Shown one piece after another: positions 54,568 to 63,083 of a stretch of 64,000 bases of DNA; positions within the stretch are counted from its first letter, which is position 1; each line of letters begins with the position of its first letter. The position numbers and the translations under genes were made by a program. Source of the stretch: Paenibacillus dauci (GTDB lineage Bacteria; Bacillota; Bacilli; Paenibacillales; Paenibacillaceae); contig NZ_LAQQ01000002.1 in assembly GCF_000971985.1 (NCBI RefSeq), positions 124,001 to 188,000 of the forward strand. Reading direction: 5' to 3'. The notes under the pieces are model-generated. The model had not been told where the DNA came from. It saw nothing but the letters and a program-made list of their open reading frames with translations, and searched no databases.

Positions 54568-55815
54568 ATGTCACAGTTATTGGCTCTGGTACTGGTGGTT
54601 TTCATTTTGTTTGTAGGTGACGCAGTGTCGGTGCGTACGAAGGCATGGATTCCTTCGGTCTTTATTAGCGCCATTCTGTTCCTGATCGGATATTGGACGT
54701 TTTTCCCAAAAGAAATTGTAGCGATTGCGGGCATCCCGTCTACCGTGGCGACGATGCTGATGTATCTGCTGATCACCAATATGGGTACGCTGTTATCGAT
54801 TCGTGAGCTCAAGCAGCAGTGGAAAACAATTATTATCGCGCTGTCGGGTGTGCTTGGTATTGTCATTTTCCTGTTCGCGATCGGTACGTTTATTTTCGAT
54901 TACCAGACGATGCTGGTAGCGATTCCGCCGCTCGTGGGTGGCGTGGTATCGGCTGTTATTATGTCCGATGGTGCCAAAGCAGCTGGACTAGCTTCGCTGT
55001 CGGTATTTGCTATCGTTATTTACGTAATGCAGGGTTTTGCCGGATATCCGCTCACCTCTGTGATGCTGAAAAAAGAAGGAAGACGATTATTACAGCAGTA
55101 TCGCAGTGGTCAGCTTCCCGAAAAAAATACAACAAGCCATGCAGCAAATGCACAAGCCAAAGGAGAGTCTGCTGCGACTGCCACTAGTGGACAATCAGCA
55201 TCTTCGTCCAAAGCGCAATCCGAATTGCGGATGTTCCGCTGGCTGCCTGCACAGTACAATACAGAGTTTTTCAAATTCTTCCGTCTGGCACTGGTAGCTT
55301 ATCTAGCCTATCTGGTCTCTACACTGTTCAGTCCATGGGTGAGCATCAGTCCGTTTGTGCTTTGTCTGCTGTTCGGTATCATCGGAGCGAGTACAGGCTT
55401 CCTGGAGAAACAGGCACTGCAAAAGGCGAATGGATTCGGCTTTGCCATCCTTGGTCTGATGCTGTTTATCTTCGACGGACTCAAGCAGGCGACTCCGCAG
55501 ATGATGGTGCAGATTCTGCCGCAACTGATCGGAACTATTGTGATCGGGGTCATCGGTATGTATGTGTTCTCCATGTTGATCGGAAGACTGCTCAAAGTAA
55601 GCAAGGAAATGGCCTTTTCCGTCTCGCTCACGGCGTTATACGGATTCCCGGCGGATTACATCATCACGTCGGAAGTGATAAAATCACTGACAGAAGACGA
55701 GCAGGAACGCGAAATGCTGACCAGCCGGATGCTGCCGCCGATGCTGGTAGGCGGATTTATCACCGTCACGATTGTGTCTGTAGTCCTGGCAGGGATTTTC
55801 GTAGAACTTTTGTAA
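54568..55815 (+). CDS. Multi-pass permease linked to M20 amidohydrolases
   Basis: The protein has 415 residues and ten or more membrane segments split in two halves. A cytoplasmic loop of about 65 residues rich in Ser/Ala/Gln separates them (around 190-225). Motifs such as IPPLVGGVVSAVIMSDGAKA in the first half and FGIIGASTGFLEKQALQKAN in the second recall inverted-repeat carriers of the glutamate:sodium symporter or DUF3100 type. I cannot fix the family. It begins an operon with two M20-family amidohydrolases and probably imports their substrate, perhaps a peptide, hydantoin derivative or N-acyl amino acid. GGGAGG precedes the ATG. Confidence 0.8.
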   Translation: MSQLLALVLVVFILFVGDAVSVRTKAWIPSVFISAILFLIGYWTFFPKEIVAIAGIPSTVATMLMYLLITNMGTLLSIRELKQQWKTIIIALSGVLGIVIFLFAIGTFIFDYQTMLVAIPPLVGGVVSAVIMSDGAKAAGLASLSVFAIVIYVMQGFAGYPLTSVMLKKEGRRLLQQYRSGQLPEKNTTSHAANAQAKGESAATATSGQSASSSKAQSELRMFRWLPAQYNTEFFKFFRLALVAYLAYLVSTLFSPWVSISPFVLCLLFGIIGASTGFLEKQALQKANGFGFAILGLMLFIFDGLKQATPQMMVQILPQLIGTIVIGVIGMYVFSMLIGRLLKVSKEMAFSVSLTALYGFPADYIITSEVIKSLTEDEQEREMLTSRMLPPMLVGGFITVTIVSVVLAGIFVELL

Positions 55816-55863
55816 AACAGATCAATCCGGGAGAAAGCAGATCAATTCAAGGAGGGAATCACC

Positions 55864-57102
55864 ATGAAGCAGCTTCAGCAGCGGATCGAGGAACATATTG
55901 AGGCACTAAGTGCATATACAGCTACACCGGGTCAGGGAACGACGAGGCTTACGTACAGTTCGCAGGATATGCAGGCCAGGGAATATATCAAGGCGCAGAT
56001 GACCCGTTATGGACTGACAGTAAGAGAAGATGGAGTCGGCAATATTTTTGGCAGGCTGGAAGGTACACAGGCAGATGCTCCGGCTGTAATGGTCGGATCG
56101 CATTTTGATTCGGTGCCTCATGGTGGCAGTTACGATGGTCCGGCTGGCGTGGTAGCAGGTCTGGAAGTGGCCGCCCTGTTTCAGGAAAATCAGATCCAGC
56201 CAGTCTATCCGCTCGAAGTCATCGCCATGGTCGAAGAGGAGGGTGCCCGGTTCGCCGGTGGTCTCATGGGCTCACGCGCCATGCTGGGTATTCTGAGTGA
56301 ACAAGCATTCAGCGAGCTGCAGGACAAGGATGGAATCACCACGATTCAGGCGATGGAGCAGGCCGGACTGGATACTTCGCTCCCGAGAATCCGTGATCCG
56401 CGTACGATTCGTGCCTTTCTTGAACTGCATATTGAGCAGGGACCGATTCTGGAGGAGAAAGGTATCCCTATCGGTATCGTCGAAGCGATTGTCGGACTGG
56501 CCCAGCTGGAGATTACCGTGCAGGGTCAGGCAGGACATGCCGGTACGACACCTATGGATCGGCGTGCAGATGCACTGGTCGCCGCAGCTGGTATAATCGC
56601 CGCACTGCCGGGTATTGCCGTAGAAACCGGGGATGGATCGGTTATTACAACAGGCAAGCTGAATGTGTGGCCGGGCGGCGCCAATGTGATCCCGGACAAA
56701 GTGGTATTTACCGTGGATCTGCGCTCCGGACGTGAAGAAAATGTACAGACTCTGATCCGCCGGACAGAAGAACTGGCTGCTTCCTATATAAGAGAAGGAA
56801 TCACCGTATCGGTGCAGCAGCAGCTATATATGAAACCCAAAGCGATGAACGAACATATCCGCTCCCTGCTCCGGGAAAACAGTGAACAGCTGGGTATCAC
56901 CCACTGCCCGATCAACAGCGGCGCCGGTCATGATGCGATGGTGTTCGCGGATATGACCGACGTAGGGATGCTGTTCATTCCGAGCCGTAACGGTCTTAGC
57001 CACTGCCCGGAGGAATGGTCGGATGCAGCGGATATTGCGAGAGCAGTGCAGATTTTCTACGAAACGATCAAATCGCTGACGGAGGTGGACGATCATGAGT
57101 GA
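55864..57102 (+). CDS. M20 Zn-dependent hydrolase (hydantoinase/carbamoylase family)
   Basis: The protein has 412 residues, as is normal for N-carbamoyl-L-amino-acid hydrolases and allantoate amidohydrolases. Metal and substrate motifs are VMVGSHFDSVPHGGSYDGPA, IAMVEEEGARFAGGLMGSRA, FLELHIEQGPILEEKGIPIG and VQGQAGHAGTTPMDRRADAL, and the C-terminal INSGAGHDAMVFADMTDVGM. The enzyme removes carbamoyl or ureido groups from amino acids or purine breakdown products. AAGGAGG lies 8 bases before the ATG. It overlaps the next M20 gene by 8 bases. Confidence 0.92.
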   Translation: MKQLQQRIEEHIEALSAYTATPGQGTTRLTYSSQDMQAREYIKAQMTRYGLTVREDGVGNIFGRLEGTQADAPAVMVGSHFDSVPHGGSYDGPAGVVAGLEVAALFQENQIQPVYPLEVIAMVEEEGARFAGGLMGSRAMLGILSEQAFSELQDKDGITTIQAMEQAGLDTSLPRIRDPRTIRAFLELHIEQGPILEEKGIPIGIVEAIVGLAQLEITVQGQAGHAGTTPMDRRADALVAAAGIIAALPGIAVETGDGSVITTGKLNVWPGGANVIPDKVVFTVDLRSGREENVQTLIRRTEELAASYIREGITVSVQQQLYMKPKAMNEHIRSLLRENSEQLGITHCPINSGAGHDAMVFADMTDVGMLFIPSRNGLSHCPEEWSDAADIARAVQIFYETIKSLTEVDDHE

Positions 57103-58300
57103 AGTACAGACCTTGCCAACCGATATTTTGAACGCCCGAATCAAGGAAAGCATAGCCGCTTCCGGTGAGGAACTGATCCGGCTGCGCCGCCATCTGCACA
57201 GCCAGCCCGAGCTATCCTGGGAAGAAGTCAACACAACCGCATTCGTCTGCAGTTATCTGGATGAACTAGGCATCCGCTATCGCAAGACGACACCGACTGG
57301 AGTCATCGCGGAGATTCAGGGCGGCAAGCCGGGCAAAACTGTAGCCCTGCGAGCCGATATGGATGCGCTATCGGTCGAGCAGATCGATAAGCAGCTACCC
57401 TATGCTTCGCAGGAAGAAGGTAAAATGCACGCCTGCGGACATGATGCCCATACCTCTATGCTGCTTGTGGCTGCGCGGGCGCTGAATGAGATCAAAGCAG
57501 AACTGCCCGGTACGGTGAGACTCATTTTCCAACCGGCAGAAGAGGTTGCCCAAGGTGCGCGCGAGATGGTACGCCAAGGAGCGGTAGAAGGCGTGGATAA
57601 TGTATTCGGCATTCATATCTGGTCGCAGATGCCTACCCATACGGTAGCTTGTAGTCCGGGTCCATCCTTTGCTTCGGCGGATCTGTTCACCGTGACATTC
57701 CAGGGACGTGGCGGACATGGAGCGATGCCGCAGGATTGTATTGATACGGCGATTGTGGCTTCTTCCTTTGTCATGAATGTGCAGTCGATTGTCTCCCGTA
57801 CGGTAGCGCCAAGACACCCTGCAGTGGTAACGGTAGGGAAAATGACAGTAGGTACAAGGTTTAATATCATCGCCGAACATGCCGTGATCGAAGGCACGGT
57901 GCGCTGCTTTGACCCGGCGACCCGCGATCATATCGAGCAGCAGTTGCAGCATTATGCCGATCAGGTAGCTGCACTGTATGGAGCTAAGGCTCAGCTGGAT
58001 TACGTACGCGGCACCCAGGCCGTCATTAATGAAGAAAGCAGTGCACGGCTGGTCCAACAGGTTGCTGCTGCGGCCTTTGGAGAACAGGTGTTGTATGAAG
58101 AAGAACCGACAATGGGCGGCGAGGACTTCAGCTTTTATCTGGATGAGGTACCTGGTAGCTTTGCACTGGTCGGCAGCGGCAATGCCGACAAGGATACACA
58201 GTGGGCGCATCATCATGGGAAGTTCAATATTGATGAAGATGCCCTGGCGACTGGAGCAGAGCTGTATGCGCAGTATGCATGGGCGTATTTAAATCGGTGA
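57095..58300 (+). CDS. M20D amidohydrolase (N-acyl-amino-acid / hippurate hydrolase type)
   Basis: The protein has 401 residues. It shows the HipO/AmaA pattern: LIRLRRHLHSQPELSWEEVN, VALRADMDALSVEQIDKQLP, GKMHACGHDAHTSMLLVAAR, VRLIFQPAEEVAQGAREMVR, then FGIHIW and GRGGHGAMPQDCIDTAIVAS, and the C-terminal EEPTMGGEDFSFYLDEVPGS. These metal-dependent enzymes release amino acids from N-acyl or N-aroyl conjugates. It is translationally coupled to the preceding hydrolase (8-base overlap, GGAGGTGG inside it). Together with the permease it probably forms an uptake and hydrolysis route for blocked amino acids. Confidence 0.92.
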   Translation: MSEVQTLPTDILNARIKESIAASGEELIRLRRHLHSQPELSWEEVNTTAFVCSYLDELGIRYRKTTPTGVIAEIQGGKPGKTVALRADMDALSVEQIDKQLPYASQEEGKMHACGHDAHTSMLLVAARALNEIKAELPGTVRLIFQPAEEVAQGAREMVRQGAVEGVDNVFGIHIWSQMPTHTVACSPGPSFASADLFTVTFQGRGGHGAMPQDCIDTAIVASSFVMNVQSIVSRTVAPRHPAVVTVGKMTVGTRFNIIAEHAVIEGTVRCFDPATRDHIEQQLQHYADQVAALYGAKAQLDYVRGTQAVINEESSARLVQQVAAAAFGEQVLYEEEPTMGGEDFSFYLDEVPGSFALVGSGNADKDTQWAHHHGKFNIDEDALATGAELYAQYAWAYLNR

Positions 58301-58324
58301 TTGTGGAAATACTACATGATAGGC

Positions 58325-58357
58325 AGGCCGTTCCTAATTAGGGGGACGGCCTTTTTA
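58325..58357 (+). terminator. Terminator of permease-M20 operon
   Basis: AGGCCGTTCC and GGGGACGGCCT pair with a small bulge and are followed by TTTTTATT. Confidence 0.85.
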
Positions 58358-58523
58358 TTGTTTGACTAGCTGACAGATAAACTGATAGGGAGTCTGTTTT
58401 TATTGTTGCCTGATTCTATGACTATTCATGCAGCGATGTAAGGAATTCGTAAGACTTGCTTCAATGCCGGTTAAGATTTGTTCTATATCATGAAGGTAAC
58501 GATGAATAGAACAAGGAGGCTGT

Positions 58524-59267
58524 ATGATGGAATGGATTATAGAAACGCAAAATTTGACCAAAACCTATGGCAAGCAAACGGCACTTTCCAACGTCAATCT
58601 CAAAGTTAGTAAAGGAAGAGTATATGGACTTCTAGGCGCGAACGGAGCCGGCAAGACGACATTGATGAAGCTGCTGGTCGGATTGCTTCATCCGTCTTCC
58701 GGCAGTATCCGTTTATTTGACGAGCCATGGAGCAGACAATCACTGGCACGGGTAGGGGCTTTGATCGAAGCTCCTGCTTTGTATGGACATTTGACCGGTA
58801 GAGAGAATCTGCAGGTTCATCAGCGTCTGCTCGGTTTGCCGGAGAGCCGGATCGATGAGGTGCTGGAAATCGTCGGTTTGCACCAGACCCTGCCCAAGAA
58901 AAGGGCCGCTGCTTATTCGCTCGGTATGAAGCAGCGGCTCGGGATCGCTTCGGCGCTGCTCAATCAGCCGGATCTGCTTATTCTCGATGAGCCGACCAAT
59001 GGACTCGATCCGATGGGCATTCGGGAGATGAGAGAGCTGATTCATTCCTTTACCGGACAGGGGATTACAGTGATTCTGTCCAGCCATATTCTGAGTGAAG
59101 TCGCCCAGATTGTGCATGATGTGGGCATTATCAGCCGGGGCGAGATGCAGTATCAGGGTACGCTGGATGATCTGATGCAGCAGCATGGCAATCAGGAAGA
59201 TCTGGAAGAAATCTTTATGCATTATGCCGCAGGCCGTAGCGGATCACTGGAGGGGATGTATCGATGA
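58524..59267 (+). CDS. LanF-type ABC ATPase (lantibiotic-immunity-like)
   Basis: The protein has 247 residues. AAGGAGG precedes two adjacent ATGs (58524 and 58527); the second has the better spacing. Walker A is GLLGANGAGKTTLMKLLVGL, the signature is YSLGMKQRLGIASALLNQP and Walker B is LLILDEPTNGLDPMG with the switch SSHILSEV. The Q-loop glutamine is replaced by glutamate in ALIEAPALYGHLTGRENL, the E-loop known from lantibiotic immunity ATPases such as NukF. This places it in the LanFEG/BcrA group. It is the first of six transporter genes followed by a two-component system. Confidence 0.9.
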   Translation: MMEWIIETQNLTKTYGKQTALSNVNLKVSKGRVYGLLGANGAGKTTLMKLLVGLLHPSSGSIRLFDEPWSRQSLARVGALIEAPALYGHLTGRENLQVHQRLLGLPESRIDEVLEIVGLHQTLPKKRAAAYSLGMKQRLGIASALLNQPDLLILDEPTNGLDPMGIREMRELIHSFTGQGITVILSSHILSEVAQIVHDVGIISRGEMQYQGTLDDLMQQHGNQEDLEEIFMHYAAGRSGSLEGMYR

Positions 59268-60025
59268 ATATGATCTCTTATCTGGGCTCCGAATTCATCA
59301 AGTACCGCCGAACGCTCACTCTCTGGTTGATTGCTGCCGGACCGCTGATTTTTGCCATTATGCAGTTGGCTTTCAACTTTATTGCACCTGGATTCACCGA
59401 CTGGTCGCGAGCGCTGATGAATGTGTATAACTGGTGGTCGGTGATCGGTCTGCCTTTTGGCATTATTCTGATTACGGCCCTGTCTGTTTCCTATGAAAGG
59501 AAATCGGGATCGCCGAAGCTGCTTCAGATTCATCCGGTTCGTAAAGCAGGTCTGTACTTATCCAAGCTGGCTGTCCTGTCTGTGCAGGTATTCGTTGCCT
59601 GCCTGCTGCTGGCAGCCGGACTGGTCGTCTTCTGTAGATGGAATCTGGACGGTGCTTTGCCGTGGAATACACTGCTCTATGCATTGGGACTGTCCTGGCT
59701 ATGTGCGCTGAGCCAGCTGGCGATTATGCTGCTACTTGCCCATCTGCTGTCGTTTGGCTGGACAGTGATTGCCGGTCTGATTGGGCTGTTCCTTTCCATT
59801 ATGTTAAGCAGCGGCGTGACTGGAATGGACTATTATCCATGGATGCTGCCGATCCGGGCACTGGGCATGACTCTGAGCTTCCAGACTAATGGCATGTCGC
59901 TGGATGTGCAGGCTGTTACGAATCAGGCGACACTCGTCTGGGGCAGTGTATTCGGCAGTCTGGCAGAATGTGCGATCTTTGCTGGGCTGGGCGCATTTAT
60001 TTTCAGCCGAAAAGAGGTTGGGTAA
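59264..60025 (+). CDS. LanE-type immunity permease
   Basis: The protein has 253 residues with six membrane segments. It starts MNMISYLGSEFIKYRRTLTL, the layout of MutE/EpiE permeases: a short cytoplasmic N-terminus with SExxKYRRT and then six helices. It overlaps the ATPase stop by 4 bases (ATGA). It should pair with the LanF-type ATPase to expel bacteriocin-type peptides from the membrane. The N-terminus closely resembles the next two permeases, indicating duplication. Confidence 0.87.
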   Translation: MNMISYLGSEFIKYRRTLTLWLIAAGPLIFAIMQLAFNFIAPGFTDWSRALMNVYNWWSVIGLPFGIILITALSVSYERKSGSPKLLQIHPVRKAGLYLSKLAVLSVQVFVACLLLAAGLVVFCRWNLDGALPWNTLLYALGLSWLCALSQLAIMLLLAHLLSFGWTVIAGLIGLFLSIMLSSGVTGMDYYPWMLPIRALGMTLSFQTNGMSLDVQAVTNQATLVWGSVFGSLAECAIFAGLGAFIFSRKEVG

Positions 60026-60026
60026 C

Positions 60027-60791
60027 GTGTGGCAGGGTATCCGATCGGAATGGGTAAAATATCGACGCACAGCGATACCATGGATTCTCTGGCTGACCCC
60101 GTGTGCGATTGCGGGTATTATCCTCATGTATGGCTATCCGCTGCGAGATAGTTCTAATAAATGGATTTATTTAAATCTTTTTGATACTGTAGGAGATATA
60201 TGGTACGGTGCATTGATTGTATTGATCTGGGGACTGATCGCGGGTCTGGCCGCCCACCTGGATATTCAGGCGGAGCGTTGGCGGGCGCTGCGCTCCCATG
60301 CGATAGCTCCCTGGCGGCTGTATATGAGCAAGCTGCTTGTTTTGATCATGCAGACGCTGCTGAGCACGGTCTGGCTGCTGGTTCTGCTGCATATCTGCAT
60401 GGGGCTGCTGAATATTCCATTTTCCCTGGCTGGTTCGCTGGCTTTGTCTGGAGCGATTCTGACCGGATGGATCGCTTCGCTGCCGATTCTGGCTGCTTCT
60501 TTGTGGCTGGCTGTCAAGTTCGACTGGCCTGTGGCGGTAGGTTTTGGCAGCATCGGTATTCTGATTGCAGCGATTATCGGGACAACGCATATCGGTAACG
60601 GGATGTGGATTGCTCTTCCGTGGACATGGGCGGTACGGGCAGCCTATTCGGCCTACTTTGCGATGGAGCATTCCCTGTCTGACGGGGATGCAGTTCAGAC
60701 GCTGCAGATGGTACTGCCAACAGCTGTCTGCAGTCTGTTGCTGCTGGCGGCTCTGGCTGCATTCTGGTTTCAGCGAAGGGAGGCAGGCTGA
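60027..60791 (+). CDS. LanG-type immunity permease (GTG start)
   Basis: The protein has 254 residues from GTG at 60027, one base after the preceding stop and about ten bases after AAGAGG. The upstream continuation of the frame is a shadow of the previous gene. It starts VWQGIRSEWVKYRRTAIPWI and has six membrane segments, with LDIQAERWRALRSHAIAPWR in the first loop, typical of MutG-like permeases. It would form the heteromeric channel with the previous gene product. Confidence 0.85.
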   Translation: MWQGIRSEWVKYRRTAIPWILWLTPCAIAGIILMYGYPLRDSSNKWIYLNLFDTVGDIWYGALIVLIWGLIAGLAAHLDIQAERWRALRSHAIAPWRLYMSKLLVLIMQTLLSTVWLLVLLHICMGLLNIPFSLAGSLALSGAILTGWIASLPILAASLWLAVKFDWPVAVGFGSIGILIAAIIGTTHIGNGMWIALPWTWAVRAAYSAYFAMEHSLSDGDAVQTLQMVLPTAVCSLLLLAALAAFWFQRREAG

Positions 60792-61456
60792 TGATCAACC
60801 GCATTAGATCCGAATTGCTGAAATATCGCCATACCTTTATTCCGTGGATGGTCGTCGGTGCACCGGTAGTGATTCCCCTGATCTGTGCCTGGCAGGCGTA
60901 CAGCAGGTCTCAGGGTGGATTGCAGATCGAAGCGATGATCGATAATGGTCTGCTGGTATGGTTTAATCTGTGGTTGCCCATTTTTTGTGCGCTAATTGCT
61001 GGTACGATAATGCATATGGAGCAGTGGAAGGGTCTGCTGGTCAGACCCTTATCCGTATTTCACCTTTATATGCTCAAAGGAGCGGCTCTGCTGGTAATGA
61101 TGGTATTGACCAACGGCTTGTTCCTGGTCTGCCTGCTTCTGCTCAGTCTGATGCCTGCCGCTGTCGGTTCGGCCGCCAGCTTCTGGATTGGCAGCTGGAC
61201 AGGACTTGCCTTATTTTTTATGCCCTACAGTCTGGCACTGCTGTTGCTCGCAGCCGCGTTCGGACGTACAGTGACCGTGATTGTGGGAGTGGTTGGTATC
61301 ATTGGAGCTACCGCCTGGCGCACGCTGACCGGGTATGGAGTGATAGACCCGACGGGACTGCAGCTGCTGCTAACCGCCGTTCTGCTGGCGGGTGTAGGTC
61401 TGCTGTTCTGGCTGGGGGGAGGATTATGGTTTGTAAGGAGACAGAGACGATGGTAG
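60791..61456 (+). CDS. Third LanE/G-like permease
   Basis: The protein has 221 residues with six membrane segments. It starts MINRIRSELLKYRHTFIPWM, close to the two preceding permeases. Its ATG overlaps the previous stop by one base (TGATG). A loop MHMEQWKGLLVRPLSVFHLY corresponds to the RWRALRSHAIAPWR loop of its neighbour. Lantibiotic immunity systems normally have two permeases; a third suggests a gene duplication with a shifted or combined role. Confidence 0.85.
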   Translation: MINRIRSELLKYRHTFIPWMVVGAPVVIPLICAWQAYSRSQGGLQIEAMIDNGLLVWFNLWLPIFCALIAGTIMHMEQWKGLLVRPLSVFHLYMLKGAALLVMMVLTNGLFLVCLLLLSLMPAAVGSAASFWIGSWTGLALFFMPYSLALLLLAAAFGRTVTVIVGVVGIIGATAWRTLTGYGVIDPTGLQLLLTAVLLAGVGLLFWLGGGLWFVRRQRRW

Positions 61457-62370
61457 ATCCTCTTGATAGAATCATACATGCAGATCATCTCTGCCTGTCG
61501 GCCGGCGGCTCCGCTATCCGGGTAGAGCGGCTCAATATGGACGTGCCGAGGGGAGCATTTTATGTCATTCTGGGTGAAAAGGGTAGCGGCAAGCGAACGC
61601 TGCTGCGCGGGCTGGCCGGTGATCTTGTACCGCTATCCGGCAAGCTGGAATGGTTTGGCGGTATCAATATTCATTCCGATTATGTGTGGAAAAACAGGAT
61701 TGGTGTCATGTGCGAACCGTTATCCTTTGTCCCGAATCTAACGATGTATGAGAATCTGGAGCTTCACCGCCGTATGATGGGCGTTCCTGACAAAAGGGCT
61801 TCGCGGGAGATACTGACCATGCTGGAGCTGGAGAAGTATGCCCATCAGCGTGCCGGCCGGATTCCGGCAGAAGCGGCACGCGGCTGTGCAATTGCGAGAG
61901 CACTGCTGCACCGACCGGAACTGCTGCTGCTGGATGAGCCTCTGAGCGGGTTAGCACCTGAAGTACGTGCACAAACGATACATATTATGCGGGAATGGTG
62001 TGAAATTTACCAGATGACCGTAATCATGACAGCATCCCAGCTGCAGGATGTACCTGCCTGTGTGACGACAGTCGGACTGATGGCGCAGGGGCGACTGACC
62101 GAAGAACTACCAGGCACCGTATATCACAGCAAAATCAAAGATCATCTAATTCTGAGAGTGAGCGATGATCAGAGAGCCAGCCTGTTGCTGGAACAGCGTA
62201 TGGGTATCTATCATTACCGGGTGACCGAGCCATCGGTTATTCTCGTCTATGAGCAGCTGGATCAGGCGGGCGCCATCAACCGGATGCTCATTACTGAGCA
62301 GATTGAGGTGTACGAGCTGAGCTACGGTTCCGGTAAAGGCGGACTTATTTCAAATGCTGGAGGATCATGA
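61450..62370 (+). CDS. Second ABC ATPase with degenerate motifs
   Basis: The protein has 306 residues from the ATG at 61450, inside the previous gene end and after AAGGAG. The frame continues far upstream only as a shadow. It has the ABC fold, but several motifs are altered. Walker A reads GEKGSGKR, with R where S or T is required. The signature loop reads PAEAARGCAIARALL instead of LSGGQ. The switch region VIMTASQLQDV lacks the histidine. Walker B (LLLLDEPLSGL) and an E-loop (VMCEPLSFVPNLTMYENL) are kept. A C-terminal domain of about 80 residues follows. It may bind but not hydrolyse ATP efficiently. Confidence 0.85.
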   Translation: MVDPLDRIIHADHLCLSAGGSAIRVERLNMDVPRGAFYVILGEKGSGKRTLLRGLAGDLVPLSGKLEWFGGINIHSDYVWKNRIGVMCEPLSFVPNLTMYENLELHRRMMGVPDKRASREILTMLELEKYAHQRAGRIPAEAARGCAIARALLHRPELLLLDEPLSGLAPEVRAQTIHIMREWCEIYQMTVIMTASQLQDVPACVTTVGLMAQGRLTEELPGTVYHSKIKDHLILRVSDDQRASLLLEQRMGIYHYRVTEPSVILVYEQLDQAGAINRMLITEQIEVYELSYGSGKGGLISNAGGS

Positions 62371-63083
62371 TGCTGACACTCATTTACAGGGAACTTCTTT
62401 TATTTAGACGCTCCGTAGTGCTATGGCTGATGATCCTGTTATTGGTGCTGCAGCTGCTCATTACGCTGCTCAAAGCAGACAGCGGAAGTTGGCAGCATCT
62501 GATGGATCAGACTTATATGAATTTGTGGTTCCGGCCGACTTTTTTTACTTTTTTGGCGGGTTATTTGTTTACACGGGATCAGGATCACGGGATGCTGAGC
62601 CTGCACAAGACGTACCCTTTTCATTGGGGAGAATGGTATACTGCCAAAATCTTCACCAGCCTGCTGCTCATTGGTATGCTCCTATTTGGATCAGAGCTGA
62701 TTACGCTGGTAATTGGACTGTGGGCGCTGGATGTTCCTGTGTCGGCAGCGGCGCTGTGCAGCTGGTTTATCAAAGATCTAGTCGTCTCGTGGATAATCTA
62801 CGCCGGCTTCTCGGCATATGGCGCTGTACTGGCTCTGATTAGCCGGACATCGCTGTATCTGACCATCGTGCTGCTGGGACAGTTCCTGCTCGGGCTGGTA
62901 CTGATTATCAGGATGCCGGACCAGATCATATACTATCCGTGGCTGGTTCCTTCCATTTATCTGCACGGAACAGGAAAAGGAACATGGCCGGATCAGGCTT
63001 ATCCACTGGTGATCTATGCAGTGCTGGGAGTGATGTGTCTGGTATGGGGCGGATGGATGTACAGGAGATTACAGAGGAGATGA
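62367..63083 (+). CDS. ABC-2 type permease
   Basis: The protein has 238 residues with six membrane segments. It overlaps the ATPase stop by 4 bases. The pattern GYLFTRDQDHGMLSLHKTYP, then WGEWYTAKIFTSLLLIGMLL is that of ABC-2 membrane proteins, where the loop after helix 2 contacts the ATPase. It differs in its N-terminus from the three preceding permeases and so probably forms a separate pair with the degenerate ATPase, or a regulatory or sensing complex with the following two-component system. Confidence 0.82.
   Translation: MMLTLIYRELLLFRRSVVLWLMILLLVLQLLITLLKADSGSWQHLMDQTYMNLWFRPTFFTFLAGYLFTRDQDHGMLSLHKTYPFHWGEWYTAKIFTSLLLIGMLLFGSELITLVIGLWALDVPVSAAALCSWFIKDLVVSWIIYAGFSAYGAVLALISRTSLYLTIVLLGQFLLGLVLIIRMPDQIIYYPWLVPSIYLHGTGKGTWPDQAYPLVIYAVLGVMCLVWGGWMYRRLQRR

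Noticed and set aside
58301-58523. Small lantibiotic precursor gene before the immunity cluster
   Set aside because: I searched the gap for a ribosome site plus short Ser/Thr/Cys-rich frame and found only the terminator and the ATPase ribosome site.
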